DNA of 64,000 bases. Source: Clostridia bacterium. Its GTDB lineage: Bacteria; Bacillota; Clostridia; TANB77; CAG-465. Below, in pieces: positions 34,029-42,896 of this stretch. The position numbers and the translations under genes are program-made. Every line of letters begins with the position of its first letter. Within the stretch, counting starts at the first letter, position 1. The stretch covers positions 62,001-126,000 of the forward strand of contig CAAHEI010000074.1 of the NCBI GenBank assembly GCA_900772475.1, given 5' to 3'. The notes under the pieces were generated by a model, which was not told where the DNA came from, searched no databases, and saw only the letters and a program-made list of their open reading frames with translations.

Positions 34029-36785
34029 ATGGAAAACAAAAAATTCTTAATAATAGATGGAAATAGTATAATGAATAGAGCATATTATGGACTTATGAAT
34101 ATGCGTATGACATCTAGTATACTAAATATACATACTAATGCTTTATATGCATTTTTAAATATTTATTGGATGACATTAGATAGATTTAAACCTGACTATG
34201 TTGCTGTATCATTTGATTTAAAAGCTCCTACATTTAGACATGAAATGTATAAAGAGTATAAAGGTACAAGACATGCTATGCCAGAGGAATTAAAGGAACA
34301 AATGCCAGTTATAAAGAAAATATTAATGGCAATGAATGTACCAATTATTGAGCTGGAAGGATATGAAGCAGATGATATTTTAGGAACTATTTCAAATACA
34401 AATGAAAAAAATAATGTATATACATATATACTTACTGGAGATAGAGATTCATTTCAATTAATTTCAAGTTTAACAGCTGTTGTAATGCCTTCAAATAGAC
34501 CAGGTAAAACAGAATATACTGTTTTTGATCCTCAAAAATTAAAAGAAAAATATGGAATAGAACCTTATCAAGTAATTGAAGTTAAATCACTTATGGGAGA
34601 TGCCTCAGATAATATTCCAGGGGTTAAAGGAGTAGGCGAGAAGACAGCGTACAGTTTAATTCAAAATTATGGAAATATAGAGTATATATATAATAATATA
34701 GATAATATTGAATTAAAGCCTAAAGTAAAAGAAAAATTATTATTAGATAAGGATATGGCAAACCTTAGTCATACATTAGCTACAATTGATATTAATGTAC
34801 CAATCAAGGTTGACTATGACAAGGCAAAATTAACAGAGGTAAATAAAGAGGAACTATATAAATTATTTAAAGATTTAGAATTTAATAAATTTTTATCTAA
34901 GTATGATTTTTCTGGTATTTCGGTAGAAGAGGAGAATAAAACTAGTAATGAACCTAAAATTGATACTAGTATAAAAGATATAATAACTATAGACAATGTA
35001 AATTATGATAAGTATAAGTTTGCACTAGAACAAATGTTTAATGACGGCAAAATATCATATATTTTTAATATTTCATCTAAGAATTTTACTAGTAGCGTAA
35101 ATATAAACGATAAGGATTTTATTGCAATATATAATTATAAAGATGATACCATCTATGTTATAAATATAGATAGTCTTGGTAATGATTCATTAACATATAT
35201 CTTAAAAGCATTTTCAACTTCAAGCTGTAAAAAAATTGGATACAATATAAAACAAGATTTGCTATATTTATTTAGCAATAAAATATTAGATAATATACAA
35301 GGATTTGATTATGATTTAATGATTGCATATTATTTATTGAATAGTAACAACAGTCATAATTCTATTTCAAATGTTTTAGATGATCTTTTTAATATAACAT
35401 TAAATTTAAATTATAAAAAAGAAGCTGTGCAGATTTCTTTTTTTGATAGCATTGATAATTCAAAAAAAGAATTTTTGGATGATAATGAAAAAAACATTAT
35501 ATGTAGTTACTTAAAAGGAATATATTTATCATATGATGTTATAATAAAGAAATTGGAAGAGGTAAATATGCTATCTTTGTTTAATGATATTGAAATGCCT
35601 CTTGCAGAGACTTTAGCAAGCATGGAAAATGTGGGAATGTATATAGATAAAGAAAAATTAAAAGAATTTGATATAGAAATAACTCAAAAATTAAATGATT
35701 TAGAAAACACTATCTATACTCTTGCTGGAGAAAATTTTAATATTAATTCTACACAACAACTTGGAAAAGTTTTATTTGAAAAATTGGAGCTTCCTGTAGT
35801 AAAAAAGACAAAAACTGGATATTCAACAGATAAAGACGTTTTAGAAAAATTAGAAGAATATCATGATATAATTCCAAAGTTACTTGAATACAGACAATTA
35901 AATAAATTAAAAACTACATATGTTGATTCATTAAAAGAAAAAATAGATAAAGATGGAAGAATACACACTACTTTTATGCAGACAGTTACGACTACTGGAA
36001 GACTTAGTAGTGTAGAACCAAACCTTCAAAATATACCTATAAGATTACAAATTGGTAAAAAGATACGTAGTTTTTTTGTTGGACAAAACAATAATAGTAT
36101 AATGGATGCTGATTATAGCCAAATAGAACTTAGAGTTCTTGCTGACGTTGCAAATGATTCAGTTATGATTAATTCATTTAATGAAGGAATTGATATTCAT
36201 AAAACAACGGCTTCACAAGTTTTTGATGTTCCTTTAAATGAAGTAACTGATGAAATGAGATCACATGCTAAAGCTGTAAATTTTGGTATAGTATATGGTA
36301 TAAGTGGATTTGGACTTGCTAAAAATATAGGAACTTCTAGGAAAAAAGCAACTGAATATATTGAAAAATATTTAAATAAGTATCAAGGTATTCATGAGTT
36401 TATGAATAATATTGTTAAAGAGGCAACAGAAAACGGGTATGTTTCTACATTATTTAATAGAAGAAGATATATTCCTGAACTTAGGGAAAAAAATAAAAAT
36501 GTTGTAGAATTTGGAAAACGAATTGCTATGAATACACCTATTCAAGGAACAGCAGCAGATATAATTAAAATAGCAATGAATAGAATATATAAAGCTCTAA
36601 AGGATAATAATCTTAAATCAAAATTAATTATGCAAGTTCATGATGAGCTTATAATTGAAGTTATTCCTGATGAAGAAGATAAAGTAAAATCTATTATGAA
36701 AAAAGAAATGGAAAATGTTGTATCATTAAAGGTTCCTTTAACTATTGATCTTAATTTTGGTAAATCATGGTATGATGCACATTAA
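34029..36785 (+). CDS. polA: DNA polymerase I
   Basis: 918 residues. Repairs gaps and removes Okazaki primers. Domains: 5'-3' exonuclease (1-290; YKGTR, EADDILGT, LTGDRDSFQLI, GVKGVGEKTAYSLI), a decayed 3'-5' exonuclease domain (about 310-520; the DxE motif is replaced by ISYIFNIS although IGYNIKQD remains), and the family A polymerase (about 540-918; TTTGRLSSVEPNLQNIP, MDADYSQIELRVLA, HAKAVNFGIVYGISGFGL, MQVHDELI). Loss of proofreading residues is normal in Firmicutes PolA. Confidence 0.97.
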   Translation: MENKKFLIIDGNSIMNRAYYGLMNMRMTSSILNIHTNALYAFLNIYWMTLDRFKPDYVAVSFDLKAPTFRHEMYKEYKGTRHAMPEELKEQMPVIKKILMAMNVPIIELEGYEADDILGTISNTNEKNNVYTYILTGDRDSFQLISSLTAVVMPSNRPGKTEYTVFDPQKLKEKYGIEPYQVIEVKSLMGDASDNIPGVKGVGEKTAYSLIQNYGNIEYIYNNIDNIELKPKVKEKLLLDKDMANLSHTLATIDINVPIKVDYDKAKLTEVNKEELYKLFKDLEFNKFLSKYDFSGISVEEENKTSNEPKIDTSIKDIITIDNVNYDKYKFALEQMFNDGKISYIFNISSKNFTSSVNINDKDFIAIYNYKDDTIYVINIDSLGNDSLTYILKAFSTSSCKKIGYNIKQDLLYLFSNKILDNIQGFDYDLMIAYYLLNSNNSHNSISNVLDDLFNITLNLNYKKEAVQISFFDSIDNSKKEFLDDNEKNIICSYLKGIYLSYDVIIKKLEEVNMLSLFNDIEMPLAETLASMENVGMYIDKEKLKEFDIEITQKLNDLENTIYTLAGENFNINSTQQLGKVLFEKLELPVVKKTKTGYSTDKDVLEKLEEYHDIIPKLLEYRQLNKLKTTYVDSLKEKIDKDGRIHTTFMQTVTTTGRLSSVEPNLQNIPIRLQIGKKIRSFFVGQNNNSIMDADYSQIELRVLADVANDSVMINSFNEGIDIHKTTASQVFDVPLNEVTDEMRSHAKAVNFGIVYGISGFGLAKNIGTSRKKATEYIEKYLNKYQGIHEFMNNIVKEATENGYVSTLFNRRRYIPELREKNKNVVEFGKRIAMNTPIQGTAADIIKIAMNRIYKALKDNNLKSKLIMQVHDELIIEVIPDEEDKVKSIMKKEMENVVSLKVPLTIDLNFGKSWYDAH

Positions 36786-36833
36786 AGTATATAAAATTTT
36801 ATATAAGTGTAATAAAGAGGTTTTGATATAAAT

Positions 36834-37397
36834 ATGAAGAAAAAAAGAATTATAAAAATTGTATTAATTTGCTTGCTTTCTATTATTTTGGTAATTTTAT
36901 GTGGATATGTAATTTTAAAAAATGTAATTTATCCTCTTAATCATTTTAGTATAGTAAAAGAAGAGGCAAGTAAAAATAATATAGATCCTTATCTTGTAAT
37001 GGCAATTATAAAAACAGAAAGTGGCTTTAAAAAGGATGCTACTTCAAATAAAGATGCAAAGGGATTAATGCAAATTATTGATTCTACTGCAACAGATATA
37101 AATAATAAAACAAACATAGTAGATGAAGTGGGAGAAAATATTTATGACGAAAATGTAAATATATCTCTTGGTTGTAAATATTTTAGTGATCTTATAAAAA
37201 GATACAATGGTAACTATTATTTAGCAATATGTGCATATAATGCGGGAATGGGAAATGTTGATAAATGGATTGAACAAGGAATTATAGATAAGGATATATC
37301 AAGTTACAATAACATTTCTTTGCCGTATAAAGAAACTGAAAAATATTTAAAAAAAGTTATGGACTCATATCATATGTATAAGGTTTTATATAAATAA
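36834..37397 (+). CDS. Membrane-anchored lytic transglycosylase (SLT domain)
   Basis: 187 residues. N-terminal transmembrane anchor (about 7-28), then a Slt-type lysozyme-like domain: DPYLVMAIIKTESGFKKDA with catalytic Glu, KGLMQIIDSTA, LGCKYFSDLIKRY and ICAYNAGMGNVDKW. It cleaves the glycan strand to 1,6-anhydro-MurNAc products. Often located downstream of polA/coaE in Firmicutes. It is 48 bases after polA, likely the same transcript, and 13 bases before the next orphan. Confidence 0.88.
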   Translation: MKKKRIIKIVLICLLSIILVILCGYVILKNVIYPLNHFSIVKEEASKNNIDPYLVMAIIKTESGFKKDATSNKDAKGLMQIIDSTATDINNKTNIVDEVGENIYDENVNISLGCKYFSDLIKRYNGNYYLAICAYNAGMGNVDKWIEQGIIDKDISSYNNISLPYKETEKYLKKVMDSYHMYKVLYK

Positions 37398-37410
37398 ATA
37401 AGGTGAATTT

Positions 37411-38190
37411 ATGAAAAATATAAAAAATAAAAAAAATAAAAAAAATAAAATTTTTATTCTTGTATTACTTACTTTAATAGTTGTAATATCTATATGCCTT
37501 TTTGTATATATTACAACTATAATGCACAAGAAAGATGACAACATAGAAGAGGATTTAAATGCTACTAAAGAGGAAAATGAAGTTGTAGAAAATACAGAAA
37601 ATAATGAAAATAATAATTTAGAAATAGATTCCAAATATGTGGATGATAATCCCATAGTGGTTGGTTTATATGTTAAAGAGGGAAATTATAAAAAACTTGT
37701 AAAAGACTATTATTGTGGTTGGGATCCAGAAGAAGTTTTAGGAATATTTTATGCAGTATATACAAATGAGGAACAAATATCGGGCTCTAATTTTAACTTG
37801 GTATGGAAAGATTACTTAAATAAATATTCAGATGTCGATAAATATAGGATTGGATATAACTTAAAATTTACGATGAATGACGGAACTGTTATTGACCAGA
37901 CTATTTTAAATCCAGATCATGCATATTTAATGTATCCTGAAATACAATGCTATTTATATGATGATATTAATCTTGTACCTGGAAAAAGATATTACCATAT
38001 TACAAGTGAAGAAATGAATGATAATACCATATGTTCATCTATAAAACTGGTTGGAGACAAAAAAACTCCTAACATCTCATCTGAAATAGAGCTTACCGTC
38101 TTTACATATAAATCTAATGATGATTTTGATGCTAACGGAAAATATAGGGGAAATAGTAAATATACGGTAACAATATATCGAAAAAAGTAA
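37411..38190 (+). CDS. Membrane-anchored protein of unknown function
   Basis: 259 residues. Lys/Asn-rich N-terminus, one transmembrane segment (about 14-37, IFILVLLTLIVVISICLFVYIT), an acidic low-complexity linker (about 42-70) and an extracellular beta-rich domain with YYCGWDPEEVLGIFYAVYTNEE, WKDYLNKYSDVDKYRIGYNLKF-like pattern and ITSEEMNDNTICSSIKL. I do not recognise the domain. Thirteen bases after the transglycosylase gene, so probably co-transcribed and envelope-related. Confidence 0.6.
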   Translation: MKNIKNKKNKKNKIFILVLLTLIVVISICLFVYITTIMHKKDDNIEEDLNATKEENEVVENTENNENNNLEIDSKYVDDNPIVVGLYVKEGNYKKLVKDYYCGWDPEEVLGIFYAVYTNEEQISGSNFNLVWKDYLNKYSDVDKYRIGYNLKFTMNDGTVIDQTILNPDHAYLMYPEIQCYLYDDINLVPGKRYYHITSEEMNDNTICSSIKLVGDKKTPNISSEIELTVFTYKSNDDFDANGKYRGNSKYTVTIYRKK

Positions 38191-38322
38191 AAAAATATCG
38201 AAAAATTACATAATGCTTTTAAAATATTGCTTTAAATACTACACAAAAAGGAAAAAATATGTTAAAATATATTAAGTGATTAAACAATTTTTGTTGTTTT
38301 ATATTAAAGGGAGGAAATTAAT

Positions 38323-39048
38323 ATGTCAGGACATAGCAAATGGAATAATATTAAAAGAAAAAAAGAAGCAAGTGATGCTAAGAAAGCAAATATCTTTTCA
38401 AAGCTTGGAAAAGAAATCACTATTGCAGTTAAAACAGGTAATAGCGGTGATATAAACGTAAATAGAAAGTTAAAAGACGTAGTTGCAAAGGCTAAAGCTC
38501 AAAATATGCCAAATGATAATATAAATAGATGTATTCAAAAAGCAATTGGTGATACAAGTGCTGCAAATTATGAAGAAATAACATATGAAGGTTTTGGACC
38601 ATGCGGTGTTTCTGTTATTGTTGAAGCTTTAACAGATAATAAAAATAGAGCTGCTGCTGATATTCGTCATATATTTAGTAAATCAGGTGGAAGTCTTGGT
38701 CAAACAGGATCAGTTGGTTATATGTTTGACAAAAAAGGTTACTTTTTAATTGAAAAAAATGACTCAATTGACGAAGATGAATTAATGTTAGAAGTTTTAG
38801 ACAATGGAGCAGATGATTTCATATCTGATGAAGAATACATAGAAGTCCTATGTGATCCTAAAGTTTTTTCTGATTTACTTGAAGCACTTCAAGAAAAAGG
38901 AATTAAACTTGAAGAAGCTCAAATAAAACAAATTCCTAATATAAAAAAGGAATTATCTGAAGAAGAGGAAGAAAAGCTTAATAATTTCTTGGACAAATTA
39001 GAAGAAAATGATGATGTGCAAAATGTGTGGCATAACGCAGATATTTAA
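38323..39048 (+). CDS. yebC: YebC/PmpR-family protein (translation/transcription regulator)
   Basis: 241 residues; AGGGAGG ribosome site. Signature start MSGHSKWNNIKRKKEASDAK, FSKLGKEITIAVK, NMPNDNINRCIQKA, YEGFGPCGVSVIVEALTDN, and GGSLGQTGSVGYMFDKKG. Three-domain cytosolic protein; recent work ties YebC to translation of proline-rich stretches, older literature to transcription control. Monocistronic. Confidence 0.95.
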   Translation: MSGHSKWNNIKRKKEASDAKKANIFSKLGKEITIAVKTGNSGDINVNRKLKDVVAKAKAQNMPNDNINRCIQKAIGDTSAANYEEITYEGFGPCGVSVIVEALTDNKNRAAADIRHIFSKSGGSLGQTGSVGYMFDKKGYFLIEKNDSIDEDELMLEVLDNGADDFISDEEYIEVLCDPKVFSDLLEALQEKGIKLEEAQIKQIPNIKKELSEEEEEKLNNFLDKLEENDDVQNVWHNADI

Positions 39049-39084
39049 TATACATAATTTTGAAATATTTTTTTAACAAAACTA

Positions 39085-39113
39085 TTGACTTTACATAAAT
39101 AACGTGCTATAAT
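39085..39113 (+). promoter_or_regulatory. SigA promoter of the SNase-like gene
   Basis: TTGACT (39085-39090), 17-base spacer, TATAAT (39108-39113). Confidence 0.75.
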
Positions 39114-39158
39114 AATAAATGTAAGGTGTTGTTATTGAAATTAAGGAGGTGTTTTGTT

Positions 39159-39911
39159 ATGTACTATGATAATAAATCTACATTTTATATCAAACAATAT
39201 GGGCCTGCAGCATTTACTATCGCTTTATCTTTAGTGTTAGTTGTCGGTGGATTGTACATTTATTTATCAAGTAACAAAAACAATAACCCCCAAGATACTT
39301 TAGTAGCAAAAAATGACACTCAAAGCGAGCAACAAGTTGAGCAATCAAACAGTTTACAAGATGTGAAAGAAGATAACGTATCTAATTCTACATCAAACGT
39401 AATTGAAGAAAAGAAAGATGTAAATATAAATCAAAATATTAGTAATACAACAAATGCTTCAGAAGTTAAATCTTCAGTAAACATAAATGATGTTAAAATA
39501 ACAAATGTTTTATCTGCTGAACTTAGAGCTTTAAATAAACTTGAAAAATCAAAAGAGCTTACTGTAGTTGGAGTAGATGATAATAAGAATATTATTATTA
39601 ATGCCAATGATAAAAACTATAAAGCATCTTTAATTGGTATTGATTATAAAAAATCAGGCTTAGATATTAAAGATAAACTTAATTCAGATTTAGCAAATAA
39701 AAAAGTAACAATCGCTTTTGATAATGTAAAAATTCAAGACAATACTTTATGTGTATACTTATATGTAGATGGAAATCTATATAATCAAAAACTTTTAAAA
39801 GATGGTCTTGCAATATTAAATGTTGAAAAAGCAAATACAAGTCTTTTAAATGAACTAGTAAATGCACAAAAACAAGCCAAAACAAATAATATAGGAATTT
39901 GGCAAAAATAA
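39159..39911 (+). CDS. Membrane-anchored protein with SNase-like C-terminal domain
   Basis: 250 residues; ATG at 39159 with AAGGAGGTG, preferred over the frame opening at 39126. One transmembrane segment (about 14-37), an Asn/Ser/Gln-rich extracellular linker, and a C-terminal domain (about 140-250) with the staphylococcal-nuclease (OB-fold) pattern: YKASLIGIDY, KVTIAFDNVKIQDNTLCVYL, YVDGNLYNQKLLKDGLAIL and AQKQAKTNNIGIW. The catalytic Arg/Asp/Glu cluster of nucleases is not evident, so it may be a binding domain. Downstream hairpins end the transcript at about 40000. Confidence 0.65.
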   Translation: MYYDNKSTFYIKQYGPAAFTIALSLVLVVGGLYIYLSSNKNNNPQDTLVAKNDTQSEQQVEQSNSLQDVKEDNVSNSTSNVIEEKKDVNINQNISNTTNASEVKSSVNINDVKITNVLSAELRALNKLEKSKELTVVGVDDNKNIIINANDKNYKASLIGIDYKKSGLDIKDKLNSDLANKKVTIAFDNVKIQDNTLCVYLYVDGNLYNQKLLKDGLAILNVEKANTSLLNELVNAQKQAKTNNIGIWQK

Positions 39912-39921
39912 AAAGCATGCC

Positions 39922-40003
39922 GAACTAGGGAAAAACCTTAGTTTTCATATATCAACCTCTTATGATCGCCTCTATAGCAATGTAGGGGCATCTATTTTTT
40001 TAT
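39922..40003 (+). terminator. Two-hairpin 3' element ending in a terminator
   Basis: Hairpin 1 CTAGGG/CCTTAG (about 39925-39941) and hairpin 2 GAT.GCCTCTA / TAGGGGC ATC (39964-39992) followed by TATTTTTTTA. The second is an intrinsic terminator. The 80-base element is more GC-rich than its surroundings and could also be a small structured RNA. Confidence 0.65.
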
Positions 40004-40050
40004 TCTAGAGTACTTTTTATAATTAAATTTTATTTATCCCAACTTTTATA

Positions 40051-40079
40051 TTGTAATTCAATATTTTTTATAGTAAAAT
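40051..40079 (+). promoter_or_regulatory. SigA-type promoter of the LRR operon
   Basis: TTGTAA (40051-40056), 17-base spacer, TAAAAT (40074-40079), 36 bases before the start at 40115. Confidence 0.6.
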
Positions 40080-40114
40080 ATTTATATATTGATATAGAAA
40101 TGAGATGATTTTAA

Positions 40115-40414
40115 ATGATAAAGTTAAAAATAATTAACATTGATGGATATATATATAATTTAAAAGATACCAAGAAAAATAATTATACTTTAAATTTAGA
40201 ATTTTTTGATATAGATAAAAAGCTCCAAATTGGGGATTACATATATATGTCTGCAGAATTGTTAAATCCAAGATATGAGGGCTTTAGCACAAATTATGTA
40301 TTTGGAACTTTAGAAGATACGTATGGAAAAAAGGATATAGATTTAACAGATATTGATATTATAAAAGTTGTAATAAACAATTTGGAAATATATCTAAAAA
40401 GGTTATATGGATAG
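40115..40414 (+). CDS. Orphan 99-residue protein of the LRR operon
   Basis: Not recognised. Small soluble protein with alternating hydrophobic residues (MIKLKIINIDGYIYNLKD, NYTLNLEFFDID, LQIGDYIYMSAELL), suggesting a beta-barrel/OB-like fold, and an acidic C-terminus ending KVVINNLEIYLKRLYG. Only a weak GATGA ribosome site. Lies 12 bases before the LRR gene and shares its promoter, so it may be a partner of that protein. Confidence 0.55.
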   Translation: MIKLKIINIDGYIYNLKDTKKNNYTLNLEFFDIDKKLQIGDYIYMSAELLNPRYEGFSTNYVFGTLEDTYGKKDIDLTDIDIIKVVINNLEIYLKRLYG

Positions 40415-40426
40415 GGGTAAAATGAA

Positions 40427-41566
40427 ATGTCTAATTCAAAAGAACTAAATAGAATAAAAAAATTATATGGTGAAAAATTTATGCATTTTTGCAGAAGTCT
40501 TTTTCCAACATTACTAGAACAAGAAGGATTATTAACCGAGATTTTAAAATCTTCATTTGCTACAAATAGTAGAACGTTATATGATGATATAGTTAATAAT
40601 TATTTAGAAGAAGAATTTAAAAATTATATATATAGTAAAATTAATGTAGAGAAAGAAAAGCCAGAAATAATTGGAGAAAAAACGCCATATCAACTTTTAG
40701 ATGAGAATGGATATAATTTGTATGAATGTAATTCAGAAGAGGAAATTCAAAGTTTTAAAAAGTATTATAAACCAGGCGAAGAACTATGTACTTTTCGTGG
40801 TAATAGATTAAATAGATGTGTTGTATTCTTTGCTGTGAAAAAAGATGTAGAAGAAATAAAAAGAGAAGATTTCAACAATCCTAAAAGAGAAGATGAATAC
40901 GGAACATCTGTTATGTCAATACAATTTACTAAATCTCAAAATAGTACAGTATCTATAAAAAATAGATATAATCATACAGTAAATAATCCAGATGCAACAT
41001 ATGGAAACGACTTAGATGAAATAGCACCAGGACTTACGCAGAGTTTTGAAAAATTGTTATCAGAAAGAGGATTAACATTAAATAGTTCCAACATTGAAGC
41101 ATTTTATATTCCTGGCTATGTTGTTGCAGATGATGGAAAATACTATAAATACAATATGGAAATTAATGGTAATTACTATTGTCCGGGTAACGTAATTATA
41201 GATCATGGCAATGTAATTAAATTAGAACCAGAAAAACAAGAATTAATTGATTATTTTATTTTAGATAAAGAAAATAAAACGTTAAGTTTATATGATATAT
41301 CTTTAGGAAGGGATAGTTTTATAGATGGTTTTAAAAACATAGATTCAATAGAAATGGCAAATAACAATAATAGTGAACAAAAAACAAAGACAATTACAAT
41401 TAAAGAAAAAAGCTCTGATAAACCAATAACTATAGAAATAAACAAAGAAAGTAATAGTATAATAGGTTACACAAATGAAAATTTAACTAATTTAGGGCAT
41501 AATTTTCTTGGATATAATGAACAATTAAGTGAATTTAATGTGCCTAATGTAACAAGTGTCGAATAA
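40427..41566 (+). pseudogene. Leucine-rich-repeat protein gene, 5' part before a frameshift
   Basis: 379 codons before a premature stop. Residues 1-290: unrecognised domain with TFRGNRLNRCVVFFAVKKDV, REDEYGTSVMSIQF, SIKNRYNHTVNNPDATYG and GKYYKYNMEINGNYYCPGNV. From about 350 LRR units start (GYTNENLTNLGHNFL, EQLSEFNVPNVTSV), and the frame breaks at about 41560 in the middle of a repeat. The missing bases can be read from the sister repeat at 41800-41835: 17 bases appear deleted. The reading continues in another frame to 42095. No signal peptide, so the protein was probably cytoplasmic. Function unknown. Confidence 0.65.
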
Positions 41567-42095
41567 TAAAGATCTAAAAAAATTTGAAGCATCTAATGTA
41601 AAAATAATTAAAGATTGTTTCCTTCTTAGTAATAATAAATTAAGTAAATTTGAAGTACCTAATGTAACATGTATTGGTAATAGAGTTTTGGCGAATAATA
41701 AAGAGCTAAAAAAATTTGAGGCACCTAATTTAACGGAAATTGGAGATAATTTTCTTAGAATGAATACCAAATTAAGTGAATTTAATGTGCCTAATGTAAC
41801 AAGTATTGGAGCGTTTTGTTTGGCGAATAATAAAGAGCTAAAAAAATTTGAAGCACCTAATGCAGAAAAGATTGGATATTATTTTCTTAGAAAGAATACC
41901 CAATTAAGTGAATTTTATGTACCAAATTTATCAAAAGAAAGTAAAGAAAACTTAGAATATGTTTTTTCAGTTGTTAAAGAAAATTCAAAAGAAGGTAAAA
42001 CTCAAAATATAGATTCAACAGATATTGCAAATTTAGATAAAAATTACAAAATTACAACCTCTGAAATAAAGCGGAGTAGAAAAGACGTTATCTAA
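41567..42095 (+). pseudogene. Leucine-rich-repeat protein gene, 3' part after the frameshift
   Basis: Continuation of the LRR array in a new frame: NNKDLKKFEASNVKIIKD, LSKFEVPNVTCIGNRVL, ELKKFEAPNLTEIGDNFL, LSEFNVPNVTSIGAFCL, ELKKFEAPNAEKIGYYFL, QLSEFYVPN, then a charged tail. Units of 22-24 residues alternate two flavours (KKFEAPN / SEFNVPN), visible as DNA repeats of TTAAGTGAATTTAATGTGCC (41525, 41773) and AATAATAAAGAGCTAAAAAA. There is a possible GTG at 41556, but no ribosome site; independent translation is unlikely. Confidence 0.65.
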
Positions 42096-42131
42096 TGAAA
42101 AAAATAAGAAAGAGCAAGGTGTGAAATATTA

Positions 42132-42566
42132 GTGGAATATGAGAAATGTTTAGTAGAAGTAGATGAGGTGCTTAATCATCTATCTAAAGAAGAATTAAAT
42201 AAAATACCAGAGGATGTACTAAAAGGTATAAAAAAACATAAAGATAAAGAATATATGTGGAAATATGATGAAAGCAAACGATTAGAAGAGCAAACGTTTG
42301 ATAGGAATACAATAGTTATATTATCGTATATAAATATGGAATATTTACTAAGTAAAGAACAAAAAGATTTAATGGAAAAACTTCATGAATTAAACGAGCA
42401 AAATTTTACAAACCAAATTCAAGAAAAATATGATTCAAAAGACATATTTAAAAATAAAACTAAAACTAACATTAATGTAGAAAATGAAAATGCAATTGCA
42501 AAGTTAGAAAATAATAAATGGTATAATAAGATGTTTTCATTTATAAAGAGAATATTTAAATTATGA
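42132..42566 (+). CDS. Orphan 144-residue protein of the LRR operon
   Basis: GTG start with AAGGTG about 10 bases upstream. Helical, charged, soluble: VEVDEVLNHLSKEELNKIPEDV, YDESKRLEEQTFDRNTIVILSYINMEYL, then a linker and a basic C-terminus WYNKMFSFIKRIFKL. I do not recognise the family, but the three-gene operon looks like a conserved accessory unit. Terminator directly after. Confidence 0.55.
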   Translation: MEYEKCLVEVDEVLNHLSKEELNKIPEDVLKGIKKHKDKEYMWKYDESKRLEEQTFDRNTIVILSYINMEYLLSKEQKDLMEKLHELNEQNFTNQIQEKYDSKDIFKNKTKTNINVENENAIAKLENNKWYNKMFSFIKRIFKL

Positions 42567-42584
42567 AAAGAAGAGATGTATGTA

Positions 42585-42618
42585 AGAGGTGTATAAAAAA
42601 CACCTTTTTAATTTTTCT
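42585..42618 (+). terminator. Terminator of the LRR operon
   Basis: AGGTGT / ACACCT with TTTTTAATTTTT. Confidence 0.75.
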
Positions 42619-42665
42619 TATAATTTCGCAAAATAATAATTTTGTGAAAACAAGGTAAGAAGTTA

Positions 42666-42694
42666 TTGACTAAAATCTCAATATATGGTATTAT
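42666..42694 (+). promoter_or_regulatory. SigA-type promoter of the tyrosine recombinase gene
   Basis: TTGACT (42666-42671), 17-base spacer, TATTAT (42689-42694). It leaves a leader of about 195 bases with a TAAGGCATTT/AAATGTCTTA hairpin (about 42796-42857) and the palindrome TAAAATCGATTTTA (about 42855-42868). Confidence 0.65.
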
Positions 42695-42896
42695 TTAGGT
42701 ATATTATACTATTTATATTAATTTACTATTAATAAATTAATTACAGAATTATAAATTTTTAATATAAATAGTGATATTTAGCTTTTTTCATTTTAAGGCA
42801 TTTATAACATTTATGCTGACATGTAACTATATACCCTTGATAATAAAAATGTCTTAAAATCGATTTTAGAGCTTCATTTTTTGAGGTGATATATAA

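Noticed and set aside
41556..42095. The 3' LRR segment as an independent gene with GTG start
   Set aside because: The GTG lies inside a repeat and has no Shine-Dalgarno; the array continues exactly from the preceding frame, so a frameshift explains it better.
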